A DNA stretch of 11,541 nt from Firmicutes bacterium UBA2595 (lineage in GTDB: Bacteria > Bacillota > Thermincolia > Thermincolales > UBA2595): the NCBI GenBank assembly GCA_002339745.1, contig DDKP01000119.1, positions 6,037 through 17,577 on the forward strand. Reading direction: 5' to 3'. Shown here one piece after another: positions 1 through 6,615 of this stretch. How positions within the stretch are numbered: the stretch's first letter is position 1; every line of letters begins with the position of its first letter. The notes below the pieces were generated by a model that did no database searches, was not told the origin of the DNA, and saw only the letters and a list, made by a program, of their open reading frames with translations. The position numbers and the translations under genes were made by a program.

Positions 1-693
1 ACTCTTACCGATGCCCTGGTTTACCTGGGTAAAGCGGACATAGGGGACAGGGAGAAGGCGGCAGAAGTGATCACCGAACTGACAAAAAAAGCAGGGACAC
101 AGCCAGACCAAACGGCAGAACAAATCGTACGAACGGCATGCCAAACAATTGTTAATAATATCGAGCAAATGTTTGCAGACTGGGAGCAGGAACCTGCTTA
201 CAGGGTTTGGGAGATCATGCAGAAGACAACAATCCGGCCGAACAACATAGTTGGTATCGGTGGAGCTGCCGGCGGCATCATCCCCGAAGTGGCAAAACTG
301 ATGAAATGTACAGCCGTGATTCCGGACCATGCGGAAGTGGCTAACGCCCTGGGCGCGGCAGTGGCCCAGCCCACTGTTACGGTTAACATACGTATAGACA
401 CGGAGCGGGGGTATTTTACCGTGGCGGAAGACGGAAGTTCAGGTCCTGTCCCGAAGGGAAGGCTGTTCCGGGACGAAGACGCAGCCAAACTGGTCCGCGA
501 ACGGCTGTTTTCCCGGGCGGACGAGTTAAACATCAAAGAATATGTAAACAAAATCGAAATGGTTCACTGCGAGGTTTTCAATATGGTCAGGGATTGGACG
601 GCCATCGGAAAAATTTACGACATTTGTATCCAGACACCCAGAAATATTCTGTTTTACCTGGGACGGGAGGAACCTACAGATGAACAGGAGTGA
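1..693 (+). CDS. Hydantoinase/oxoprolinase family protein, C-terminal part (5' end outside window)
   Basis: The frame is open from base 1, so the gene is cut by the window edge. The GTG at 67 is an internal valine codon, not a start. The visible 230 residues contain VGIGGAAGGIIPEVAKL followed by HAEVANALGAAVAQ (roughly residues 83–122 of the visible part). This pattern is typical of the C-terminal ATPase-fold part of HyuA/oxoprolinase-type subunits. Family members cleave or carboxylate cyclic amides or related substrates with ATP, but the substrate cannot be read from this fragment. The last 100 or so residues are an extension I do not recognise. The stop overlaps the start of the next gene by 14 bases, which suggests translational coupling to the deacetylase-like gene. 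Assignment to the family is fairly sure; the exact reaction is not. Confidence 0.8.
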   Translation, partial: TLTDALVYLGKADIGDREKAAEVITELTKKAGTQPDQTAEQIVRTACQTIVNNIEQMFADWEQEPAYRVWEIMQKTTIRPNNIVGIGGAAGGIIPEVAKLMKCTAVIPDHAEVANALGAAVAQPTVTVNIRIDTERGYFTVAEDGSSGPVPKGRLFRDEDAAKLVRERLFSRADELNIKEYVNKIEMVHCEVFNMVRDWTAIGKIYDICIQTPRNILFYLGREEPTDEQE

Positions 694-2035
694 CAAGACC
701 GGCTTGGTATTCTTTCCCGCCTTTGACTGGGCCATTACGCCGACTCATCCGGAGAGGCAGGAGAGGCTGTTATATACCAGGGACCAGATATTTGAAGAGG
801 GTCTAATGGACCTTCCCTGCATCAGGGAGTATAAGCCCCGGTTGGCCGCCTTTAAAGATATAGCCCGGACTCATTTCTGTATACCGGCAGTAAAGGACCA
901 GGTGACAGAGGCGCACCTCATTGCTGCAGGCGGAGCCCTGGTCATCGCCGATGCGCTGATGGCAGGGGAAATCCGGAACGGGTTCGCCCTGGTCAGGCCT
1001 CCCGGGCACCATGCCATGAGGATAGTTCATGGTAACCGGGGATTCTGCAACATAAACAACGAAGCAATAATGATAGACTACCTGCGAAAAAAATACGGGC
1101 TCAGGAAAATTGCCGTAATCGACACTGACGTTCATCACGGTGACGGCACACAGGATATCTATTACCATGATCCCGATGTACTCTTTATCTCGTTTCACCA
1201 GGACGGCAGGACCCTGTATCCCGGATCCGGTTTCACCAGTGAGGCAGGCGGGCCCACCGCGTACGGGAGAACTCTGAATGTTCCCCTGCCGCCCGGGACT
1301 ACAGATGAAGGTATCCACTATGTATTGGATAACCTGATCCTACCGGTTCTGGCAGACTTCAAACCCGAATTGGTTGTAAATTCGGCCGGGCAGGACAGCC
1401 ATTTTACAGACCCGTTGGCCAATATGAAAGTTACGGCCCAGGGATATGCGAGGCTCAACGAAAAGTTGCGCCCTGATATTGCCGTGCTGGAAGGCGGTTA
1501 TGCCATAGAAACGGCTCTGCCATACGTAAATACAGGAATTATCCTGGCCATGGCGGGTATGGATTACAGTAATGTGGTGGAACCCGGCTGTGTTTCCGAA
1601 GGTTTTGTCATGAACCAGGAAAAAAAGGAATGGGTCGAAAAGGTTGTGGCCGAACTGACCGGGATTTGGGAGCGCAGGGATACCATCGATATAGAGGTGC
1701 TGAGGTCAAAAAGTGAATTTTTCCAGAGGCAGAAAACTGTTTATTATGATACCGACGGCATAAACGAGTACCAGACGGAAAGGCTCAGGTTGTGCCCGGA
1801 ATGCGGCGGTTTCCTGGCGATAAATTCCCAGGCTTATCATCATAGCGGCATACAGCATAATATATTGGCTTTAAGCATTCCTTACAACGGCTGCCACGAG
1901 TGCAGGGAAGAGGCATACGAGGAGTATGAAACCGGAATCAGCAGGAAAGTATACGATTACGTCTACTTCCAGGACAAGGTATCTGATACATACAGGGGGT
2001 ACAGCAGGGAAAAAGACCGGGAGTGGGAAGAATAA
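680..2035 (+). CDS. Histone deacetylase-like zinc hydrolase with C-terminal cysteine motif
   Basis: 451 residues. The class I/II HDAC, AcuC and acetylpolyamine amidohydrolase fold is clear: RPPGHHA (catalytic His110/His111), DTDVHHGDGT (zinc ligands Asp150 and His152), NSAGQDSH (third ligand Asp239) and EGGY (Tyr274). All key residues are present, so it should be an active Zn-dependent amidohydrolase that removes acyl groups from lysine side chains or from small amines. The substrate is unknown. The core ends near residue 300. The remaining 150 residues carry CPEC (372–375) and CHEC (405–408), a likely second metal site of zinc-ribbon type that ordinary AcuC-like proteins lack. The ATG at 680 has GGGAGG 9 bases upstream and lies inside the end of the hydantoinase gene. 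Its stop (2033–2035) overlaps the mutL start, so it sits in a tight operon. Confidence 0.88.
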   Translation: MNRSDKTGLVFFPAFDWAITPTHPERQERLLYTRDQIFEEGLMDLPCIREYKPRLAAFKDIARTHFCIPAVKDQVTEAHLIAAGGALVIADALMAGEIRNGFALVRPPGHHAMRIVHGNRGFCNINNEAIMIDYLRKKYGLRKIAVIDTDVHHGDGTQDIYYHDPDVLFISFHQDGRTLYPGSGFTSEAGGPTAYGRTLNVPLPPGTTDEGIHYVLDNLILPVLADFKPELVVNSAGQDSHFTDPLANMKVTAQGYARLNEKLRPDIAVLEGGYAIETALPYVNTGIILAMAGMDYSNVVEPGCVSEGFVMNQEKKEWVEKVVAELTGIWERRDTIDIEVLRSKSEFFQRQKTVYYDTDGINEYQTERLRLCPECGGFLAINSQAYHHSGIQHNILALSIPYNGCHECREEAYEEYETGISRKVYDYVYFQDKVSDTYRGYSREKDREWEE

Positions 2036-3825
2036 TGGGCAAAATCATACTGCTTGATGAACATACTGCCAATAAGATAGCGGCGGGGGAAGTCGTGGAG
2101 CGTCCGGCCTCAGTAGTGAAAGAACTGGTGGAAAATGCAATTGACGCCGGTAGCAGCCGGATAGAGGTCTCGATTATTGACGGCGGTTTAACTGAAATTG
2201 TCGTTTCGGACAACGGCTCCGGAATGGACACGGTTGATGCCAGGCTGGCCTTTGAAAGACATGCCACCAGCAAAATCCGTTATGCCGGGGATTTGGAAAG
2301 GATTCAGACCCTGGGGTTTAGAGGAGAGGCCCTTCCCAGCATCGCGGCAGTATCCAGGGTTAGTCTTAAGACAAGGACCAGGGAGTCTGTTTCCGGGACC
2401 GAACTGGTGATAGAAGGCGGTAAAATCCTTAATGTTGATGAGGCGGGGTGCCCTGCGGGGACAATCGTAAAGGTGAACAGGCTTTTCTATAACATGCCTG
2501 CCCGGAAAAAACATCTGAAAGGTCCCACTACTGAAGCTGGGCACATCAGTGAGTTGCTCAACAGGTTTGCCATGGGATATCCCTATGTTTCCTTTCAGCT
2601 GAAGAGTAACGGCCTGGTTGTTTTAAAAACATCGGGAAACGGGAGCCTTTTGGAATGCATACATAATATCTACGGGGCTGGAACCGCCAGGGAAATGCTG
2701 GCTGTTGAAGCTGAAAAAGGAGACTTCAGCATTTTCGGATACATCGGGAAGCCTTCAGTAACCAGGGCTGCCCGTAATCACCAGATATTATTTGTCAACG
2801 GAAGGTACGTCCGGAGCCGCTTGATAAGTGAGTGTATTGAGAAGGCATATCACACGATGCTGATGACAGGAAGGCATCCAGTGTTTATAATTAATGTTAA
2901 TACCAGGGCGGAGGATGTGGATGTCAATGTTCATCCGGCCAAGCAGGAAGTCCGTTTTGCGGATGTCCGGGCCCTCCAGGATTTTATCACGGAAAGAGTT
3001 GCAGCGGTCCTGACAGGCAACAGGCTTATTCCAGCTGTTGAGGCGCCCGCCAGGAAGACTTATGCCGGGGATCTCAGGCAGGAAGAGTGGAAGTCTGCCA
3101 GGGTTTTTGAAAAACCGCAACAGGATCTGTATAACGCTAATGCGTTCGGGTTGCCTGGACAACCGGACGGCGTATCATCCACACCCGACGGTATTTCAGG
3201 GGCAACTGAACCTGTCTCTCCGGACCAACAGGGGGCCCGGGCAGATTTTCCTGACATCAGGCCGATAGGACAGATAGACTGTACGTATATAGTGGCTCAG
3301 GGCGCTGACGGCCTTTATCTCATAGACCAGCATGCGGCTCACGAGAGAGTACTTTATGAAAGTTATATGAACAGGTCTGACAGGGCTGCGGCGTCCGAAA
3401 TATTGCTTTTTCCGGAGACACTGGAGCTGACCCACCAGGAGGCGCAACTGCTCAATGATAATATTGATACCATCACGGACCTGGGTTTTTTGGTCGAACA
3501 TTTTGGCGGCGATTCTTTTCTGCTGAGAGGAGTGCCTGCGGGTGTTTCCAACGCTCTGGGAAAGGAAATATTTTTAGATTTACTGGATTATTTTTCCCAA
3601 AACCGGTACAAAATAACTGGTAAGGCGCTAAGAGAACATCTTATTATTACTATGGCTTGCAAGAACGCTATAAAGGCGAATCACAAGCTTGGTTTGCCGG
3701 AAATGGAGTCCCTGTTGGCCCGGCTGGCTGATACCACTTGTCCTTATACGTGTCCCCACGGCAGGCCGACAATGGTACATTTTTCGGGATACGAACTGGA
3801 AAAAAGATTTAAACGGGTTTTGTGA
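2035..3825 (+). CDS. mutL: DNA mismatch repair protein MutL
   Basis: 596 residues, a normal length for MutL. The N-terminal GHKL ATPase shows ELVENAIDAG (30–39), DNGSGM (59–64), RHATSK (75–80) and TLGFRGEAL (92–100), then LFYNMPARKKHLK. A low-complexity, proline/glycine-rich linker follows (about 335–405). The C-terminal domain begins at about 406 and holds DQHAAHERVLYE (431–442). This fits the DQHA(X)2E(X)4E metal-binding endonuclease motif of MutL from bacteria without MutH, and CPHGRPT (573–579) and the FKRVL end also fit. It should nick DNA during mismatch repair together with MutS, which is not in the window. I chose the ATG at 2035 over the GTG at 2023 because the protein then begins MGKIILLDEHTANKIAAGEV, as MutL proteins usually do, and its A is shared with the preceding stop. 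GGGAAG lies just upstream. Confidence 0.97.
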   Translation: MGKIILLDEHTANKIAAGEVVERPASVVKELVENAIDAGSSRIEVSIIDGGLTEIVVSDNGSGMDTVDARLAFERHATSKIRYAGDLERIQTLGFRGEALPSIAAVSRVSLKTRTRESVSGTELVIEGGKILNVDEAGCPAGTIVKVNRLFYNMPARKKHLKGPTTEAGHISELLNRFAMGYPYVSFQLKSNGLVVLKTSGNGSLLECIHNIYGAGTAREMLAVEAEKGDFSIFGYIGKPSVTRAARNHQILFVNGRYVRSRLISECIEKAYHTMLMTGRHPVFIINVNTRAEDVDVNVHPAKQEVRFADVRALQDFITERVAAVLTGNRLIPAVEAPARKTYAGDLRQEEWKSARVFEKPQQDLYNANAFGLPGQPDGVSSTPDGISGATEPVSPDQQGARADFPDIRPIGQIDCTYIVAQGADGLYLIDQHAAHERVLYESYMNRSDRAAASEILLFPETLELTHQEAQLLNDNIDTITDLGFLVEHFGGDSFLLRGVPAGVSNALGKEIFLDLLDYFSQNRYKITGKALREHLIITMACKNAIKANHKLGLPEMESLLARLADTTCPYTCPHGRPTMVHFSGYELEKRFKRVL

Positions 3826-3826
3826 T

Positions 3827-4624
3827 ATGTCGAGAACAGTTGTAACCACTTCACATAGACCTGATAATGAATCGGTTAATGCCGCCATGACCGCTGCCGC
3901 CGAACTCAAAACGGTGTTTGTTGAAAGAAACAGGATGTCATTGGCCAGGATAAGGGAGAAATACGGGATTGAAAATGTTCTTGTGGTGACCGGTAGGGAG
4001 GTAAAACTTTTTACACCTCTGGGAGAGTATTTTTTCCATCCCAGCATGAGTGTGCCAAGGCTTAAGGCCATAAAACAGGGAAAACCCGACCACATGGTTG
4101 AGGCAATGTCGTTAAAACCGGGGGATTGGGTGCTGGACTGTACCCTTGGACTGGCGTCTGATGCTATTGTAGCGGCTGCCGTGGCAGGCCCTAACGGCCG
4201 GGTAGTAGGAGTTGAAATATGCCCGGAATTGGCTTACATGGTGAGGATTGGTTTAAAAAATTACTGTACTGAAACGAAAATCCTGAAAGAAGCAGTGTCC
4301 AGGGTGGAGGTTTGGACCGGTGATTGTAACTGCTATCTGGCCGAATTACCGGACAGGTCGTTTGACATCGTCTATTTTGACCCCATGTTCAGGTACCCCC
4401 GGATAAAGTCCAGCTCGATGGAGCCGCTGAGGGGAATAATGAACAGCGAGCCGATTCACCCAACGATGATTCGGGAAGCAGTTCGGGTTGCCCGCAAACG
4501 AGTGGTTATGAAAGAGAACTGGTTCAGCAAGGAGTTTGAGCGTTTAGGGTTTTTGAGAGTGACGGGCGGAAAATACAGTCCTGTAGCGTACGGGATTATA
4601 GACAGGCGGGAGGGGGACACATGA
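3827..4624 (+). CDS. RsmJ-like class I SAM-dependent methyltransferase
   Basis: 265 residues when started at the ATG at 3827, one base after the mutL stop. The open frame extends upstream to 3689, but that would overlap mutL by 137 bases. The centre has a SAM-binding motif I, WVLDCTLGLASDA (101–113), an acidic VVGVE (126–130), a DCNC segment, and a motif IV of the form FDIVYFDPMF (179–188). The DPMF signature, the position of the LG-x-x-DA motif and the later basic RKRVVMKE recall RsmJ (YhiQ), which makes m2G1516 in 16S rRNA in enterobacteria. The N-terminal 60 residues are not RsmJ-like in any way I can confirm. A guanine-N2 methyltransferase acting on RNA is a fair guess, supported by the neighbouring tRNA-modification gene miaA, but the target is not shown. 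There is no strong ribosome binding site, so translation probably depends on mutL. Confidence 0.8.
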   Translation: MSRTVVTTSHRPDNESVNAAMTAAAELKTVFVERNRMSLARIREKYGIENVLVVTGREVKLFTPLGEYFFHPSMSVPRLKAIKQGKPDHMVEAMSLKPGDWVLDCTLGLASDAIVAAAVAGPNGRVVGVEICPELAYMVRIGLKNYCTETKILKEAVSRVEVWTGDCNCYLAELPDRSFDIVYFDPMFRYPRIKSSSMEPLRGIMNSEPIHPTMIREAVRVARKRVVMKENWFSKEFERLGFLRVTGGKYSPVAYGIIDRREGDT

Positions 4625-5571
4625 GCGGGAAACTGCCGCTGGTAGTAATCGCAGGTCCCACCGCTGTTGGGAAAACCGATGTAGGAATCCTGGTGGCCAG
4701 GAGGATAAACGGTGAAGTTATCTCTGGCGATTCTATGCAGGTTTACAGGCACATGGATATAGGGACGGCGAAACCCACCATTGAGGAGATGGGCGGGATT
4801 CCTCACCATATGATAGACATTTTGAATCCGGATGAAGAGTTCAATGTAGCCTTGTTTCAGAAAAAAGTGGAATACTTAATTATAGAAATAAATAAAAGAG
4901 GAAAAACACCCATTCTTGTTGGAGGTACAGGGCTTTATATAAATTCGGTTATCAACTACTATGACTTTTCGCCACCTGGAGGTGACCTGGTAAGAAGGGA
5001 AGAACTGAGCAGACTGGCTGTCCAGCGGGGAAACGAGTACCTCATGGGTCTCCTGAGGGAAGCGGATCCTGCTGCGGCCAGCAAAATACATCTTAACGAT
5101 ACCCGCAGGTTAGTAAGGGCGCTGGAGGTTTACTATCTCACCGGGCGGCCGATTTCCGGGTTCCAGTACAATTCTGAAGGGATGCCGCCTAAATACAACT
5201 TAAGTTATTTTGGGCTGTTAATGAACAGGGAGAAATTGTATCAAAGAATAGAACAAAGAGTTGATAAAATGATAGCGAAGGGGCTGGTAGAAGAAGTCCA
5301 AAACCTTATAGAAATGGGATACAAGCCTTCAAATACGGCGATGCAGGCTCTGGGGTACAAGGAGATAATCGATTATTTATACGGCCGGTGCACTCTGGAA
5401 GAGGCTGTACTCCTCATTAAGCGTAATACCCGGAGACTGGCCAAGAGGCAAATGACCTGGTTCAGGAGAGACAAAAGAATCAAGTGGATTGATGTCGAAA
5501 AATACGATTCTTTACAAGAAATTGCGGATAAAATTACCGCAGAGGTAGGAGGACAATTTAACAAAGCGTAG
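4621..5571 (+). CDS. miaA: tRNA dimethylallyltransferase MiaA
   Basis: 316 residues, typical for MiaA. It transfers a dimethylallyl group to N6 of A37 in tRNAs that read codons starting with U, the first step towards ms2i6A. Seen in the sequence: the P-loop GPTAVGKT (12–19), SGDSMQVYRHMDIGTAKP (35–52), IPHHMIDI (60–67), GGTGLY (101–106), the RRLVRALEVY segment (162–171), AMQALGYKE (240–248) and the basic C-terminal helix NTRRLAKRQMTWFRRD (269–284). The start ATG overlaps the methyltransferase stop in an ATGA arrangement (4621–4624) and is preceded by GGGAGGGGG. hfq follows after 35 bases, the classic miaA–hfq pair. Confidence 0.97.
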   Translation: MSGKLPLVVIAGPTAVGKTDVGILVARRINGEVISGDSMQVYRHMDIGTAKPTIEEMGGIPHHMIDILNPDEEFNVALFQKKVEYLIIEINKRGKTPILVGGTGLYINSVINYYDFSPPGGDLVRREELSRLAVQRGNEYLMGLLREADPAAASKIHLNDTRRLVRALEVYYLTGRPISGFQYNSEGMPPKYNLSYFGLLMNREKLYQRIEQRVDKMIAKGLVEEVQNLIEMGYKPSNTAMQALGYKEIIDYLYGRCTLEEAVLLIKRNTRRLAKRQMTWFRRDKRIKWIDVEKYDSLQEIADKITAEVGGQFNKA

Positions 5572-5606
5572 AATAAAAAAGAAAAAACTGATTTGGAGGG
5601 AAAAGA

Positions 5607-5846
5607 ATGACAAAGCCACAGATAAATCTGCAGGACTCATTTTTAAACCAGGTGAGAAAAGAAAACATTCCCGTTACCATATATCTCGTGAACGGATTTC
5701 AGCTCAAAGGCCTTGTGAAGGGTTTTGATAATTTTACGGTGATCCTGGAATTTGAGGGAAAACAGCAGATGGTTTACAAACATGCGATATCTACTATTTC
5801 ACCGTTTAAAGCCATTTCGACAACCTTTAACGAACAGCCGAAATAA
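5607..5846 (+). CDS. hfq: RNA chaperone Hfq
   Basis: 79 residues. This is an Sm-fold protein expected to form a hexameric ring that binds U-rich and A-rich RNA. The Sm1 region reads LQDSFLNQVRKENIPVTIYL, followed by VNGFQLKG, and the Sm2 signature YKHAIST is at 57–63; both are diagnostic. The C-terminus is short, as in other Firmicutes Hfq proteins, without the long tail of the enterobacterial form. GGAGGG at 5595–5600 lies 6 bases before the ATG. It is the last gene of the + strand run; a hairpin terminator follows after about 10 bases. Identity is essentially certain. Confidence 0.98.
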   Translation: MTKPQINLQDSFLNQVRKENIPVTIYLVNGFQLKGLVKGFDNFTVILEFEGKQQMVYKHAISTISPFKAISTTFNEQPK

Positions 5847-5855
5847 AAAGGGTCT

Positions 5856-5890
5856 AAATAAGAAACCAGCCGGTTGGCTGGTTCTTATTT
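5856..5890. terminator. Bidirectional intrinsic terminator between hfq and the HU gene
   Basis: Arms 5856–5871 and 5876–5890 pair over 15 bp with one bulged A around a GGTT loop (core ACCAGCC/GGCTGGT). The outer A/T pairs give a T-rich tail on either strand. Both flanking genes point into it, so it should end both transcripts. Confidence 0.88.
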
Positions 5891-5900
5891 TATGATATAG

Positions 5901-6182
5901 TTACTTTTTGGCAACTTTAAGTTTAAGCGCTTTACCTGCTTTAAAAAGAGGAACTTTTGTTGCCGGGATATTGATTACTTTGCCGGACTGAGGATTACGT
6001 CCTTTTCTGGCCTTGCGCTGCTTAACTTCAAAAGTTCCAAAACCGATAAACTGAGCTTTCTCACCCTTGGCGAGAGCTTCCTGGATGCTGGCGAACACAG
6101 CATTCACAGCTTTCTCAACATCTTTTTTCTTCAAAGTTTTAACCTTGTCTGTAACTCTTGCAATCAGGTCAGTTTTTGTCAA
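5901..6182 (-). CDS. HU-family nucleoid DNA-binding protein
   Basis: 93 residues from the chosen start. It should be a small dimeric protein that bends and compacts DNA. Diagnostic segments are GFGTFEV (47–53) and GRNPQSGKVINIPA (61–74), which holds the proline that intercalates at the DNA kink. The C-terminus is Lys-rich. Two TTG codons in tandem (6185–6183 and 6182–6180 on the - strand) could start translation. I prefer the second: the protein then starts MTKTDLI, matching the usual HU start, and the GGAGG at 6195–6191 is 8 bases away instead of 5. No ATG or GTG is available at the right place. The gene converges on hfq and has a long leader with a c-di-GMP riboswitch and terminator, plus a closer candidate promoter. 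IHF-like and HU-like members cannot be fully separated here, but HU is by far the likelier. Confidence 0.95.
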   Translation of the reverse strand: MTKTDLIARVTDKVKTLKKKDVEKAVNAVFASIQEALAKGEKAQFIGFGTFEVKQRKARKGRNPQSGKVINIPATKVPLFKAGKALKLKVAKK

Positions 6183-6221
6183 CAATAAAACCTCCTTTTT
6201 GTCACTAGATGATAGGGTTGA

Positions 6222-6250
6222 TTAATATGGTATGTTATGAAAACTCCCAA
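6222..6250 (-). promoter_or_regulatory. Candidate proximal promoter for the HU gene
   Basis: On the - strand, TTGGGA (6250–6245) and TATTAA (6227–6222) are 17 bases apart, each matching 4 of 6 consensus positions. Transcription would start near 6215 and give a leader of about 30 bases ending in the GGAGG site. If real, HU can be expressed without reading through the riboswitch terminator. Moderate-to-weak match only. Confidence 0.35.
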
Positions 6251-6337
6251 AAACCCTCCCTTCGGATTAGAATGGCTTCACTGAAAAGGACACACAATTT
6301 TCATTTGAATTAAGTGTGGCCTCAAAGTACTCTACAT

Positions 6338-6374
6338 TAGAAAAACCTGCCATGGACAGTACCATCGGCAGGTT
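6338..6374 (-). terminator. Intrinsic terminator following the c-di-GMP riboswitch
   Basis: Read on the - strand, AACCTGCC (6374–6367) pairs perfectly with GGCAGGTT (6351–6344). Four more pairs (ATGG/CCAT) lie inside after one bulged G, and the loop is 6 bases. The 3' arm runs directly into TTTTTCT. It starts about 9 bases after the aptamer, the usual place for a riboswitch expression platform. Confidence 0.85.
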
Positions 6375-6383
6375 CAGTGAACA

Positions 6384-6453
6384 TCGGCAACTGGCTGTCC
6401 AATAAGGAGGACCCTGTAGTTTTGCGTCCCTTTCTTACGAAAGGTTTGCCTTT
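6384..6453 (-). ncRNA. Cyclic-di-GMP-I (GEMM-I) riboswitch aptamer
   Basis: The - strand sequence has the whole GEMM-I layout. It opens with AAAGGCAAACC. P2 is CCTTTC/GAAAGG closed by a GTAA (GNRA) tetraloop at 6438–6435. The invariant GGGACGCAAA joins the two main helices (6430–6421). P3 has GTCC/GGAC at its tip and ACT/AGT at its base, with an ACA internal loop where the tetraloop receptor is expected. The 3' end AGCCAGTTGCCGA closes P1 by GGCA/TGCC. Class I aptamers bind the bacterial second messenger c-di-GMP at the three-helix junction. The RNA points towards the HU gene about 200 bases downstream, with an intrinsic terminator in between. The call rests on motif recognition by eye, not on a covariance-model search. 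Confidence 0.92.
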
Positions 6454-6524
6454 TCGCTAAGTGATTCGGTTTTACCGTTTTAGTTATTCTACACACGTAA
6501 CAAAAATCCTGCAAATTAAACCAA

Positions 6525-6554
6525 ATTATAGCATTATTTTTATTTTTTTATCAC
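6525..6554 (-). promoter_or_regulatory. Candidate promoter for the riboswitch RNA
   Basis: On the - strand a perfect TATAAT (6530–6525) is preceded by TGC, making an extended -10 element. A weak -35, GTGATA (6554–6549), lies 18 bases upstream. The start would be about 65 bases before the aptamer. A second, weaker possibility is TAGAAT (6491–6486) with TTGCAG (6514–6509), spacing 17, which would start closer to the aptamer. Confidence 0.55.
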
Positions 6555-6578
6555 ACATATACTTTTATTGAGTATAAT
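6550..6578 (+). promoter_or_regulatory. Candidate promoter for spoVK
   Basis: A perfect TATAAT lies at 6573–6578, about 38 bases before the chosen start of spoVK. No good TTGACA is present at the expected place (6550–6555 reads ATCACA). SpoVK is SigE-controlled in B. subtilis, but I could not fit a convincing SigE element with correct spacing, so the sigma factor is open. The element overlaps the -35 region of the divergent riboswitch promoter. Confidence 0.4.
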
Positions 6579-6615
6579 AGTAAGGTAGAAAACTGTGCCA
6601 AAGGGGGAAAGATGG

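Noticed and set aside
803..1318. 171-codon - strand open frame inside the deacetylase-like gene
   Set aside because: It overlaps the HDAC catalytic motifs on the + strand and shows no family signature.
2188..2544. Long - strand open frame inside mutL
   Set aside because: It mirrors highly conserved MutL ATPase motifs on the other strand, has no recognisable protein pattern, and looks like a shadow of the real gene.
3689..3826. Upstream extension of the methyltransferase frame starting at ATG 3689
   Set aside because: It lies wholly inside the conserved MutL C-terminal coding region, and the ATG at 3827 fits operon spacing and the protein family far better.
6556..6578. SigE-type promoter for spoVK (CATATA followed by AGTATAAT)
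   Set aside because: The spacing between the elements is too short (9 bases) and the -10 match is partial.
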